Origin: Olivibacter domesticus
GTDB taxonomy: Bacteria > Bacteroidota > Bacteroidia > Sphingobacteriales > Sphingobacteriaceae
Assembly: GCF_900109575.1 (NCBI RefSeq)
Contig: NZ_FOAF01000007.1
Span: 124,001 to 188,000 of the forward strand
DNA length: 64,000 bases
Direction of reading: 5' to 3'
Made by a program: the position numbers and the translations under genes. The notes under the pieces were generated by a model that saw only the letters and a list, made by a program, of their open reading frames with translations, had not been told where the DNA came from and made no database searches. Shown in pieces: positions 52,006-59,968 of the stretch. Position 1 is the first letter of the stretch, and every line of letters starts with the position of its first letter.

Positions 52006-55000
52006 TTAAGCTCCAAAAGTATTTCTAACCTTAGTCATGTAACCAATGTTAGGTTGTACGTTAATTTCTTCCAGTACATAGTAAACACGCTCATTTTTCA
52101 AGGCCTTTGATACTTCTGAATTTGGATCATTAAGGTCTCCAAAAATTATAGCATTCGCAGAGCATGCAGCAGCACAAGCAACATTTACATCTCCATCCTT
52201 CAACTTACGCTTTTCAATTTTAGCCTTCAATTTACCTGCTTGGATACGTTGTATACACATAGAACATTTTTCCATTACACCGCGTGATCGCGAAGTAACA
52301 TCTGGATTTAATACCAATTGTGTAAACTCGTTATTTAAGTAATTATCAAAACGAGAATCATTCCAATAGTTAAACCAATTGAAACGACGCACTTTATAAG
52401 GACAGTTATTTGCACAGTAACGTGTACCGAAGCATCTATTGTAAGCCATATGGTTTAACCCTTCGGAAGAGTGTACCGTGGCCAGTACCGGACATACTGT
52501 TTCACAAGGAGCATGGTCACAGTGTTGGCATAACATCGGTTGGAAAACAACTGATACATTATCCAAGTTAGCATCTTCCTTGCTTAGTCTAGCTAATTCT
52601 TTCTCCTCAGTAACCTGTTCACCATCGTGCTCGAAACTGTAATAACGATCAATGCGCAACCAATGCATCTCGCGACGACGGCGGACCTCATCACGACCTA
52701 CTACAGGAACATTATTTTCAACATTACAAGCAACTATACAAGCACCACAACCTGTACAAGCATTCAAATCGATGGCCATTACCCATTTATGACCTGGCGA
52801 CTCAAATTTATTCCAAAGATCGTAGGTTTTGTGTTTTTCTCCATGATTACCACTACCGTGAGCGGGATCATGTAAGTAATCTTTGAACGAAGTTTCACGT
52901 ATTACGTTTCTTCCTTCAATGGTATGGTGTGTTTGTGTTTGTGCTAATTCGTAAATACCTGAAACTTTTTCAAGTTTAGCGGTGCTGCTAAATTGAAGTG
53001 TCCCATTTACCAGTTTGGCAAAAGGATAAGCATTTTTTCCAACTTCATTACCAGCCTTCCCTGCTTTCGTTCTACCATATCCAACAGCAATAGACGCGGT
53101 ACCTTGCGCTTGCCCCGGTTGTAAAAGTACAGGCAGCTCAATTGTATAACCATTTTCACCAGTAACTTTTACCAAACTATTTTCACCAAGCCCTAAACTT
53201 TCTGCGAATTTAGGTGCGATGGCTACATAGTTATCCCAAGTGACTTTAGAAACAGGATCTGGCAATTCATGTAAGTAGGCGTTATTTCCTTGCTTTCCAT
53301 CGCGTATTGCAACGCTTTGGTACAACTGCACCTCCACATCTTTCGCCAACGCTTTGTTAGTATTTACAATCGAGGTGGCCGCTGCATTCACATCACCTGT
53401 AAAAGTATATGCTTGCGCTGGTTTATCTCCTTTATATTCAAAACCAGCCTGTAAAACATCTTTCCATGTTTTAGCTGTTCCTGCTAATATATTCTTTTCC
53501 CAATTATCTTTTACAAAATCATGGTAGGCAACGGTATTACCTGACCAGATGAGCAAGCTTTGTTCTGCCTGACGTGTATTGAATACTGGATTTATAGTAG
53601 GCTGTACAATCGTATAATAACCGTCGCGAACACTACTATCACCCCATGATTCTAAATAATTATGATTAGGCGTTATTAAATCAACTAATTCCGCTGTTTC
53701 ATCTTCACGATCTGCAAACGAAACTTTAAGTTTTATTTTACCGAGCGCTGCTTTTACTTTTTCAGTATCGAAGTAATCATAAACAGGGTTCACATTAAGG
53801 AAAAAAGCAACGTCAACTTGTCCCGCTGAAGCGTCATTTAAGAAAGCAGTAAAATCAGTATCATTTCCTTTATACTGATAGGAAACATTATCTAAGTCGA
53901 TCGTACTTCCATAACTTCCTAATGCCGCATTGATTGCATTTGTAAGTGCCTGCATAGCCACATCATTGCTACCCGTTACTACCAATGCCCTTCCACGTGC
54001 ATTTACAAGTTCCTTAGCAGCAAGTCCTATTACCTTTTGCGCTTTATCATTAGTAGACAAACCGCCAGCTAATGAAGCTCCGGTAACGGCATTATATAAT
54101 GAAATCAATACAGCGCCTTCTTCAGAAGGTTTTACCGCTACACGCGCATCTGCATTGGCGCCCGTCATGCTTAAGCCAGTTTCAAACTGCACATGACGCG
54201 ACATTTTTTTATTTTCTAAAGATTTATAGCCCCGATTGTCGGCATATTGTTGCGTATGCTCTTCCCCTGCTAGCCAAGTTCCCAAAAAGTCAGCACCTAC
54301 ACTTACAATCACATCAGCCTTATCAAAACGATAATGAGGAATAGCGGCTTTACCAAAACTTGCTTGGTTCGCTTTTATAATACCTGCATAAGAAACAGCA
54401 TCTACTTCCACCAACTTCGCCGTTGGGTATTTTGCGATAAAACCCGCAATAACGGCTAGTGATGAAGGGCTATTGATGCTAGAAGCCACTAAGCGGATTT
54501 GCTTACCACTACTATTGGCAGCGTTCAATGCACTTATAATTTGTGCATCAGCAGTTTCCCAGTCAATGTCAGATCCTTTTGCCTTTGGCCCTTTTAATTT
54601 TGACATGTCATATAAATCGAGCACTGAGGCCTGCGTACCCGCGTCTGTTCCACGATTTATACCAATAGATTTTGGATTGGGTTCTATTAATATAGGTCTT
54701 CCTTCGCGCGTTTTAACCAATATACTCTGTCCATTATAACTAGAGGCATAATAGTTTGCAATACCCGGAGTTACTTCCTCTGGCTTTATTAAATAAGGTA
54801 TCGATTTATGTACCGGTGTACTTTGACAGGCAGCTAACGAAACTGCACCTAAACCAAACCCCAATGCTTTTAAAAAGTCGCGACGAGGAGTTTTTGTACT
54901 TAAACCAGCTTCGGTTAATACGTTCTCTATAGGAAGGGATTCTGCAAACTCACTTTTGCTGTTTTTAACGAAAGCAGGTGTTTGTTCCAGTTCTTCTAAG

Positions 55001-55029
55001 CCTTTCCAATATTTCTTGTTGCTATCCAT
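52006..55029 (-). CDS. actB: Alternative complex III subunit ActB (molybdopterin-oxidoreductase-like iron-sulfur protein)
   Basis: 1007 residues. An N-terminal twin-arginine region (RR at 49-50, RRDFLKALGFGLGAVS) leads to LAAC at 65-68, which looks like a Tat lipoprotein signal with Cys68 as lipid attachment site. The middle (about 100-700) is the molybdopterin-oxidoreductase-like domain, which in ACIII has lost the cofactor. The C-terminal ferredoxin-like domain has several cysteine groups: CTGCGACIVACN (near 758), CQHCDHAPCETVCP (near 830), RYCANNCP (near 875) and CSMCIQR (near 928). These hold four clusters leading to the ActA hemes. Confidence 0.95.
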   Translation of the reverse strand: MDSNKKYWKGLEELEQTPAFVKNSKSEFAESLPIENVLTEAGLSTKTPRRDFLKALGFGLGAVSLAACQSTPVHKSIPYLIKPEEVTPGIANYYASSYNGQSILVKTREGRPILIEPNPKSIGINRGTDAGTQASVLDLYDMSKLKGPKAKGSDIDWETADAQIISALNAANSSGKQIRLVASSINSPSSLAVIAGFIAKYPTAKLVEVDAVSYAGIIKANQASFGKAAIPHYRFDKADVIVSVGADFLGTWLAGEEHTQQYADNRGYKSLENKKMSRHVQFETGLSMTGANADARVAVKPSEEGAVLISLYNAVTGASLAGGLSTNDKAQKVIGLAAKELVNARGRALVVTGSNDVAMQALTNAINAALGSYGSTIDLDNVSYQYKGNDTDFTAFLNDASAGQVDVAFFLNVNPVYDYFDTEKVKAALGKIKLKVSFADREDETAELVDLITPNHNYLESWGDSSVRDGYYTIVQPTINPVFNTRQAEQSLLIWSGNTVAYHDFVKDNWEKNILAGTAKTWKDVLQAGFEYKGDKPAQAYTFTGDVNAAATSIVNTNKALAKDVEVQLYQSVAIRDGKQGNNAYLHELPDPVSKVTWDNYVAIAPKFAESLGLGENSLVKVTGENGYTIELPVLLQPGQAQGTASIAVGYGRTKAGKAGNEVGKNAYPFAKLVNGTLQFSSTAKLEKVSGIYELAQTQTHHTIEGRNVIRETSFKDYLHDPAHGSGNHGEKHKTYDLWNKFESPGHKWVMAIDLNACTGCGACIVACNVENNVPVVGRDEVRRRREMHWLRIDRYYSFEHDGEQVTEEKELARLSKEDANLDNVSVVFQPMLCQHCDHAPCETVCPVLATVHSSEGLNHMAYNRCFGTRYCANNCPYKVRRFNWFNYWNDSRFDNYLNNEFTQLVLNPDVTSRSRGVMEKCSMCIQRIQAGKLKAKIEKRKLKDGDVNVACAAACSANAIIFGDLNDPNSEVSKALKNERVYYVLEEINVQPNIGYMTKVRNTFGA

Positions 55030-55070
55030 TTAAGCTATATATATTAAGATGCGTATCTCAAATTTTAATA

Positions 55071-56345
55071 TTAATAATGACATTTACCACATTCCAAACC
55101 ACCCAATGACGCTGCAGTGATTTTATCACCTTCTTTCAACTTCTCATGTGCAGCAATTAGCTGATCGTAATAAGCATTGTCTTTGTGATTTACTTCTGTT
55201 TCGCGGTGACAATTAACGCACCATTTCATCGTAAGTGGAGAGTATTGATAAACTTCGTCCATTGTTTCAATAGGTCCATGGCATTTCTGACATTCAACAC
55301 CTGCTACCACCACGTGTTGTGAGTGATTGAAATAAGCGAAATCTGGCAAATTATGAATTCTAACCCACTGTATTGGCCGCTGGTTAGGACCATATTTCTG
55401 TCCATCCCAATCCAATGCATTATAAATTTTCTGAATTTCAGGGGATGTTTCACCATTGTACTTTTCACTGGCAGTAACGTATTTATGGCAATTCATACAA
55501 ACGTTAGCCGAAGGGATAGAGGCATTTTTAGATTTAAATGCACCCGAATGGCAATATTGACATTCGATTTGGTTTACACCGGCATGTAGTTGGTGAGAGA
55601 ATTTAATAGGTTGCACTGGTTTATATCCTTCATGCACACCAACGTTCCATAAAGTTTTCCAGCCTGCAGAACCTAAGAAAGCTACCAAGCCCAACACGAA
55701 GAAGAATACGAGTTTCTTATTTTTCGCTAGTTTCTTTATCGTTTCAAAATAGTTCTTTCCTTCACCTTCTTCTTCATCTTCTTCCTCAATTACAATATTC
55801 TTGTTAAGAATAATACGTTCTAAGGTTTTTATAACACGATTTAGAACAATGATAACAACAAAGGCAATTACAATAACCGCAAGCAGACCAAACAACATAA
55901 AATTGCTTACATTACCGCTGTCGGCAGCCGCAGCGCCTGGAGCACCTTGTTCAGTTCCTCCACCAGCTGGTGCTTGCGAAGACTCATCAATAAATGTAAG
56001 TATGTTTTTGATTTGATCATCAGACAAATCAGGAAAAGCAGTCATCACAAGATTGTTATGACCTTCAAAAAGCGCAACCGCTTGCTCATCGCCAGCTGCA
56101 ACCATTGCTTGTGAATTGCGAATCCACTTAATCAACCACTCCTCTTCATGTCTTTTGCTAACGTCCTTCAATGCTGGACCAACAACCACTTTATCAATAG
56201 CGTGACACGAAGTACATTTCTGCTGAAAAAGAGTCTTCCCTTCTTTAGCGTCCTGTGCATGGGCAGACACAGCTGCCATACTTAGTACAGAGACTAAGAT
56301 CAAGGACTTTACAACACTTCTAAAAAGTAACGAGATGTTTCTCAT
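55071..56345 (-). CDS. actA: Alternative complex III subunit ActA (multiheme cytochrome c with fused mono-heme domain)
   Basis: 424 residues. A signal peptide (cut after VSAHAQ, about residue 30) is followed by a mono-heme cytochrome c domain with CTSCH (about 43-47). A Gly/Ala-rich linker, two membrane helices (about 149-171 and 213-230) and a pentaheme-type domain with CQYCH, CMNCH, CQKCH, CVNCH and CGKCH come next. That makes six CxxCH motifs, one more than the pentaheme ActA described for Rhodothermus marinus. It is the first gene of the act-cox operon, with a promoter about 80 nt upstream. Confidence 0.94.
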   Translation of the reverse strand: MRNISLLFRSVVKSLILVSVLSMAAVSAHAQDAKEGKTLFQQKCTSCHAIDKVVVGPALKDVSKRHEEEWLIKWIRNSQAMVAAGDEQAVALFEGHNNLVMTAFPDLSDDQIKNILTFIDESSQAPAGGGTEQGAPGAAAADSGNVSNFMLFGLLAVIVIAFVVIIVLNRVIKTLERIILNKNIVIEEEDEEEGEGKNYFETIKKLAKNKKLVFFFVLGLVAFLGSAGWKTLWNVGVHEGYKPVQPIKFSHQLHAGVNQIECQYCHSGAFKSKNASIPSANVCMNCHKYVTASEKYNGETSPEIQKIYNALDWDGQKYGPNQRPIQWVRIHNLPDFAYFNHSQHVVVAGVECQKCHGPIETMDEVYQYSPLTMKWCVNCHRETEVNHKDNAYYDQLIAAHEKLKEGDKITAASLGGLECGKCHY

Positions 56346-56401
56346 ATTGAGAGCTTTATACTATTTTATTTGAATGTAACCTAACAGGCTTAAAGATGCA
56401 C

Positions 56402-56413
56402 GGGGCATACCCC
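56402..56413 (-). other. GC hairpin in the actA leader
   Basis: GGGG (56402-56405) and CCCC (56410-56413) form a short stem with the loop CATA, inside the inferred 80-nt leader of actA. It stands out in AT-rich sequence; a role in mRNA stability or start access is possible. Confidence 0.3.
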
Positions 56414-56428
56414 TTCAAAACCTGAGCA

Positions 56429-56461
56429 CAAAAGTATAACTAATTAAGATATCAGTGACAA
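56429..56461 (-). promoter_or_regulatory. Promoter of the act-cox operon
   Basis: On the minus strand TTG (56459-56461) and TACTTTTG (56429-56436) are 22 bp apart, at the long end of the Bacteroidota range. Transcription would start near 56425, about 80 nt before the actA ATG at 56345. Confidence 0.5.
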
Positions 56462-56476
56462 TTTCGTGACTTTAAT

Positions 56477-56505
56477 TATCAATTTATAATGATTCTAAAT
56501 TGATA
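56477..56505. other. Inverted repeat upstream of the act promoter
   Basis: TATCAATTT (56477-56485) and AAATTGATA (56497-56505) form a perfect 9-bp stem with an 11-nt loop, just upstream of the act promoter boxes. It may be an operator or a second hairpin of the terminator region next to it. Confidence 0.4.
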
Positions 56506-56511
56506 GAAAAT

Positions 56512-56540
56512 CCCTTTATCTTTTTATAAAGGGGGTTTTT
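56512..56540. terminator. Bidirectional terminator-like hairpin between the DHS-like gene and actA
   Basis: CCCTTTAT (56512-56519) and ATAAAGGG (56526-56533) form an 8-bp stem with a T-rich loop. A T-run follows on the plus strand (56536-56540), and a short one on the minus strand (AAAA at 56507-56510 on plus). It would end transcription coming from the DHS-like gene before the act promoter. Confidence 0.65.
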
Positions 56541-56718
56541 ATCAAAAATCACCAGGAGTAGATTTCAGCAACTTTATGAAAAAATTTTGGAATATTTAAA
56601 ATTATTTATATTATAAGTTTACGCTACTAGACGAGTGCTACCAAAATTTTAAAACGGGAACTAAAAGTGGAACAACCCTAGCCGTTTTATCCCGCCTTTA
56701 GTTAAAATGAGCCTGTTT

Positions 56719-57699
56719 TTACTGCTTTAATATCCAAGCGAAGATCAAAGGAGCAACTATTGTAGCATCCGATTCTACGATATATTTAGGCGTGTTAATA
56801 TCTAGCTTTCCCCAAGTAATTTTTTCGTTTGGCACTGCCCCTGAATAGGAACCGTAAGATGTTGTGGAATCTGAAATCTGGCAGAAATAACTCCAGAATG
56901 GTATCTTTTCCATTTCCATATCCTGGTAAAGCATTGGAACAACGCATATCGGAAAATCTCCTGCAATTCCACCCCCAATTTGGAAGAACCCAATTCCTTT
57001 TCCCGCGCTATTTTTTACATACCAATCAGCCAAGTAAGCCATATATTCTATACCGCTTTTCATCGTCGATGCCTTCAACTCTTCTTTAATTACATAAGAT
57101 GCGAAAATATTACCCATGGTGCTATCTTCCCATCCTGGTACAACAATCGGCAAATTTTTTTCTGCTGCCGCAAGCATCCATGAATTTTTGGGGTCAATTT
57201 CATAATACTGCTCCAGCACCTTGCTATTTAGCATCTTATACATAAATTCATGTGGAAAATAGCGTTCTCCTGCTTCTTCGGCATCTTTCCATATTTTATG
57301 AATATGCTGTTGAATTCTCCTAAAAGCTTCTTCTTCGGGGATACAAGTATCTGTTACCCGATTATAATGATTCTCGAGTAAGTCCCATTCATCCTGGGGG
57401 CTTAGGTCTCTGTAATTAGGCACCCTCTTATAATGAGAATGTGCCACCAAATTCATAATATCTTCCTCCAAATTGGCACCAGTACAGCTAATAATCGAAA
57501 CTTTATCTTGACGGATCATCTCAGCTAAAGAGATACCGAGTTCTGCAGTACTCATCGCTCCTGCAAGGGTGATCATCATTTTTCCACCCTCGTCTAAATG
57601 TACTTCATAACCCTTTGCTGCATCTACTAAGGATGCAGCGTTGAAATGCAAATAATTTTTTTCAATAAATTGGGAGATCGGACCTCTTTCAACACTCAT
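56719..57699 (-). CDS. Deoxyhypusine synthase-like protein lacking the catalytic lysine
   Basis: 326 residues, a full-length member of the deoxyhypusine synthase family. It shows NAD/spermidine-fold segments such as MMITLAGAMSTAELGISLAE (about 41-60), ISCTGANLEEDIMNLVAHSHY (described by SCTGAN near 71) and FFQIGGGIAGDFPICVVPML. In characterised enzymes the last motif is GGGVVKHH, whose lysine forms the enzyme-spermidine imine. Here the lysine position is Gly247 and the histidines are D and F. Deoxyhypusine transfer as known is therefore unlikely; it belongs to the bacterial DHS-like branch of unknown function. Polyamine-related activity is possible. efp lies 1.6 kb away. Confidence 0.85.
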   Translation of the reverse strand: MSVERGPISQFIEKNYLHFNAASLVDAAKGYEVHLDEGGKMMITLAGAMSTAELGISLAEMIRQDKVSIISCTGANLEEDIMNLVAHSHYKRVPNYRDLSPQDEWDLLENHYNRVTDTCIPEEEAFRRIQQHIHKIWKDAEEAGERYFPHEFMYKMLNSKVLEQYYEIDPKNSWMLAAAEKNLPIVVPGWEDSTMGNIFASYVIKEELKASTMKSGIEYMAYLADWYVKNSAGKGIGFFQIGGGIAGDFPICVVPMLYQDMEMEKIPFWSYFCQISDSTTSYGSYSGAVPNEKITWGKLDINTPKYIVESDATIVAPLIFAWILKQ

Positions 57700-57725
57700 T
57701 ATTTTAAAGTTTTAGTTTCAAAAAA

Positions 57726-57733
57726 CAAAGATA
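57726..57733 (-). promoter_or_regulatory. Possible -7 box for the DHS-like gene
   Basis: On the minus strand TATCTTTG fits TAnnTTTG and would start transcription near 57722, about 23 nt before the ATG at 57699. The -33 region is not clear. Confidence 0.4.
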
Positions 57734-57791
57734 GCTATAAAGTGTAAAGCGAAAAGAAATTAAAAAGATATATCGAAGAGTAAAATTGTCC

Positions 57792-57799
57792 TAACTTTG
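57792..57799 (+). promoter_or_regulatory. Possible -7 box for the S1/P1 nuclease gene
   Basis: TAACTTTG matches TAnnTTTG and would place the transcription start at about 57803, the A of the ATG itself, so the mRNA would be leaderless. No -33 TTG is found at the right distance. Confidence 0.35.
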
Positions 57800-57802
57800 T
57801 AT

Positions 57803-58600
57803 ATGGGAAAAAAAGTATCTTTCGTCATCTTATATATCATTGTTTGTTCTTTCTCTTATTCACATAGCTACGCTTGGGGGTTAACCGGACACAGAGTGGT
57901 AGCAGAGATTGCAGATTCTTATTTAACAAAAAAAGCACGAAAAAATCTCAAGAAAATTTTGGGCAATGAATCTTTAGCCATGAGCGCAAATTGGCCAGAC
58001 TTTATTAAATCAGATCCAAATTTCCGCTACTTAAATAGCTGGCATTATATAAATTTTAAGGGCGGACAAAAGATTGATGTGTTAAAGCAACAACTTACTA
58101 CAGATACTACAGCCAACGCCTATAATAAATTACTTATGCTCATTAATGAGCTCAAGCACAATCCTTCTATAGATAAAGGAACCGCACTTATGTATGTAAG
58201 ACTTCTAGTACATATTGTTGGCGACTTGCATCAGCCTATGCACACGGGTAGGTTAGAAGATCTTGGGGGGAATAAGATTAATCTATATTGGTTCGGGACA
58301 CCGACTAATCTGCATAGAGTTTGGGACGAACAATTAATAGACTATCAACAACTCAGTTATACAGAGTATGCAAAAGCCATTAATTTCGTTGATAAACAGC
58401 AGCGCCAATTCTGGACGAGCAATCCAATTGAGCAATGGTTGTTTGAATCATATGCCCTAACAGAATCACTTTATGCAAAAGTTAAGGAGGGAGATAAACT
58501 TAGTTATCGCTATAATTTTGACAACGTAGAAATATTAAATAATCAACTTTTAAAGGGTGGTGTACGATTAGCGGGATTGCTAAATGATATTTTTGGCTAG
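57803..58600 (+). CDS. S1/P1-type zinc-dependent nuclease, secreted
   Basis: 265 residues from ATG 57803; a TTG two codons upstream lies in the -7 box and is rejected. The signal peptide (about 1-24, ending SYA) exposes Trp25 as mature N-terminus, whose amino group is a zinc ligand in this family: WGLTGHRVVAEIA. Further ligands lie in SWHYINF (near 80) and HIVGDLHQPMHTGRLEDLGGNK (described by HxxGDxHQPxH near 135). The usual trinuclear zinc set looks complete. Such enzymes degrade single-stranded nucleic acids in the periplasm or outside, probably for nutrient use. Confidence 0.9.
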   Translation: MGKKVSFVILYIIVCSFSYSHSYAWGLTGHRVVAEIADSYLTKKARKNLKKILGNESLAMSANWPDFIKSDPNFRYLNSWHYINFKGGQKIDVLKQQLTTDTTANAYNKLLMLINELKHNPSIDKGTALMYVRLLVHIVGDLHQPMHTGRLEDLGGNKINLYWFGTPTNLHRVWDEQLIDYQQLSYTEYAKAINFVDKQQRQFWTSNPIEQWLFESYALTESLYAKVKEGDKLSYRYNFDNVEILNNQLLKGGVRLAGLLNDIFG

Positions 58601-58626
58601 CAATATTTCTCTAAACAAGAGCGTGC

Positions 58627-59217
58627 TTATTCTTTATAACCAAAATCCCATATCTTATTGGGTGTTATACAGAAATCTAGCGGTATGTCATGACTTTCAC
58701 CATCTATAATCTTATCTACCGGATCGAATAATGACAAACCTATTTTTTGCACATCTGGCTTACAATTTACAAGAAATCTATCATAGTAGCCTTTTCCGTA
58801 TCCAACTCTTGTCCCGCTCATATCAAATGCCAATAGAGGAAGCAACACCATATCGATAAGTTGTTCTTTAATTAATTTTCCTGCAACAGGCTCTCTAATT
58901 CCCCATTTATTATTAATAAGCTCTTGCTTGCTATCTAACAAATGGTGCGTCATCAGGTTGTTAGTTAAATCACTTTTGGGTACAACTATACCTACGTCGG
59001 GCCAATTCTCTTTTAAATATTCAATAATCAATAAGGTATTAGGTTCTTTATTTTTAACAATCGGCAAATAGGTATGTAAGTACCGAACATCTTTCAATAT
59101 AAGTGATAGCTTTTTAAAATTTTCTAACAGCTGAAGGTTCAATCGAGCATATTCAACCTCTGCCAGTTGATCACGCATGAATTTAAACCTTACTCTACAT
59201 TCCTGTTTAGTAAACAT
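58627..59217 (-). CDS. 5-formyltetrahydrofolate cyclo-ligase
   Basis: 196 residues from ATG 59217; a GTG at 59229 is an alternative. The enzyme converts 5-formyl-THF to 5,10-methenyl-THF with ATP. The family signature region LLPLLAFDMSGTRVGYGKGYYDRFL (key residues G, R, GYGKGYYD near 138-150) is present, as is the N-terminal basic ATP-site residue context (TKQECRVRFKFMRDQL). It follows efp but is separated from it by a strong terminator, so it may depend on read-through or its own weak promoter. Confidence 0.92.
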   Translation of the reverse strand: MFTKQECRVRFKFMRDQLAEVEYARLNLQLLENFKKLSLILKDVRYLHTYLPIVKNKEPNTLLIIEYLKENWPDVGIVVPKSDLTNNLMTHHLLDSKQELINNKWGIREPVAGKLIKEQLIDMVLLPLLAFDMSGTRVGYGKGYYDRFLVNCKPDVQKIGLSLFDPVDKIIDGESHDIPLDFCITPNKIWDFGYKE

Positions 59218-59243
59218 AACCTTAAACACTTACGAATATTTGC

Positions 59244-59277
59244 AAAAACGGCCTTAGAGTTTTCTCCAAGACCGTTT
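59244..59277 (-). terminator. Intrinsic terminator after efp
   Basis: A long stem with two single mismatches joins 59246-59259 and 59264-59277 through the loop TTTT; core pairs are AAACGG/CCGTTT, CTT/AAG and GAG/CTC. On the minus strand it runs directly into TTTTT (59244-59248 as A on plus). It lies 29 bp after the efp stop. Confidence 0.8.
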
Positions 59278-59305
59278 CATCAATCTAAAAACTTAATCAA
59301 TAAAA

Positions 59306-59866
59306 TTATTTAACCCGCTCGATATAATCTCCAGAGCGTGTGTCCACTTTTACTTTATCGCCTTGATTAATAAACAACGGAACACGAATTTCAACGCCAG
59401 TCTCTACCGTTGCACTTTTTAAGGCATTGGTTGAAGTGTCTCCCTTTACTGCCGGTTCACTATATGTAATTTCAAGTTCAACAGTTGCTGGTGCTTGCGC
59501 CATAATTGGTTCATCACTTTCAAAAGCAACCAAGACATTCATGCCCTCTTTTAGGAATCGTGCTGTACTGCCGAATAAGGATTTGGGAATATTAAACTGT
59601 TCGAAAGAAACATTATCCATTACGACAAAGAAATCACCTTCATCATACAAGTACTGATAATCGTTTGTTTCCACACGGGCAATCTCTACTTCCTCGTCTG
59701 TACGAAAACGGTATTCAACCAATTTCCCTGTTTTCACGTTACGCATTTTAGCCTGATAAAAAGCGCGTAAATTTCCAGGAGTACGATGGATATACTCATC
59801 AACAGATACCAATTCACCATTAAACCTCAAGATATTACCTGTTTTTACATCAGAAGCTTTTGCCAT
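59306..59866 (-). CDS. efp: Elongation factor P with non-lysine tip
   Basis: 186 residues, normal length, three beta-barrel domains. EF-P helps ribosomes through polyproline stretches by placing its domain I loop near the peptidyl-transferase centre. Here the loop reads HRTPGNLRAF (about residues 27-36), so Asn32 stands where E. coli has Lys34 (PGKG). The end DTRSGDYIERV is the conserved EF-P C-terminus. Lysine-directed modification (EpmA, hypusine) cannot occur at this position. The gene is in a run of minus-strand genes with the ABC ATPase and lpx genes and ends in a clear terminator. Confidence 0.95.
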   Translation of the reverse strand: MAKASDVKTGNILRFNGELVSVDEYIHRTPGNLRAFYQAKMRNVKTGKLVEYRFRTDEEVEIARVETNDYQYLYDEGDFFVVMDNVSFEQFNIPKSLFGSTARFLKEGMNVLVAFESDEPIMAQAPATVELEITYSEPAVKGDTSTNALKSATVETGVEIRVPLFINQGDKVKVDTRSGDYIERVK

Positions 59867-59968
59867 ATGTTTATTATTTTTAAAAGAAAAAAAGACTCTT
59901 TATTTGGAGCAGCAAAGGTAGACTTAAATTTTGTATTCGCAAAACAGCGTATAGATTTACTATAAAGT

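Larger units (their letters stand above)
56346..56718. other. 373-bp structured non-coding region between actA and the DHS-like gene
   Basis: No ORF worth calling. It contains, from the act side: the actA leader hairpin, the act promoter, a 9-bp inverted repeat, a terminator-like hairpin, and, close to the DHS-like stop, two interleaved helices (56650-56703). TAAAACGG (56650-56657) pairs with CCGTTTTA (56682-56689), and AACTAAA (56659-56665) pairs with TTTAGTT (56697-56703). The order A-B-A'-B' is that of an H-type pseudoknot. Alternatively CGGGA (56655-56659) can pair with TCCCG (56690-56694). Confidence 0.6.

Noticed and set aside
56719-59866. A complete bacterial hypusine pathway (DHS plus EF-P)
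   Set aside because: The DHS-like protein lacks the catalytic lysine and the EF-P loop has no lysine to modify.
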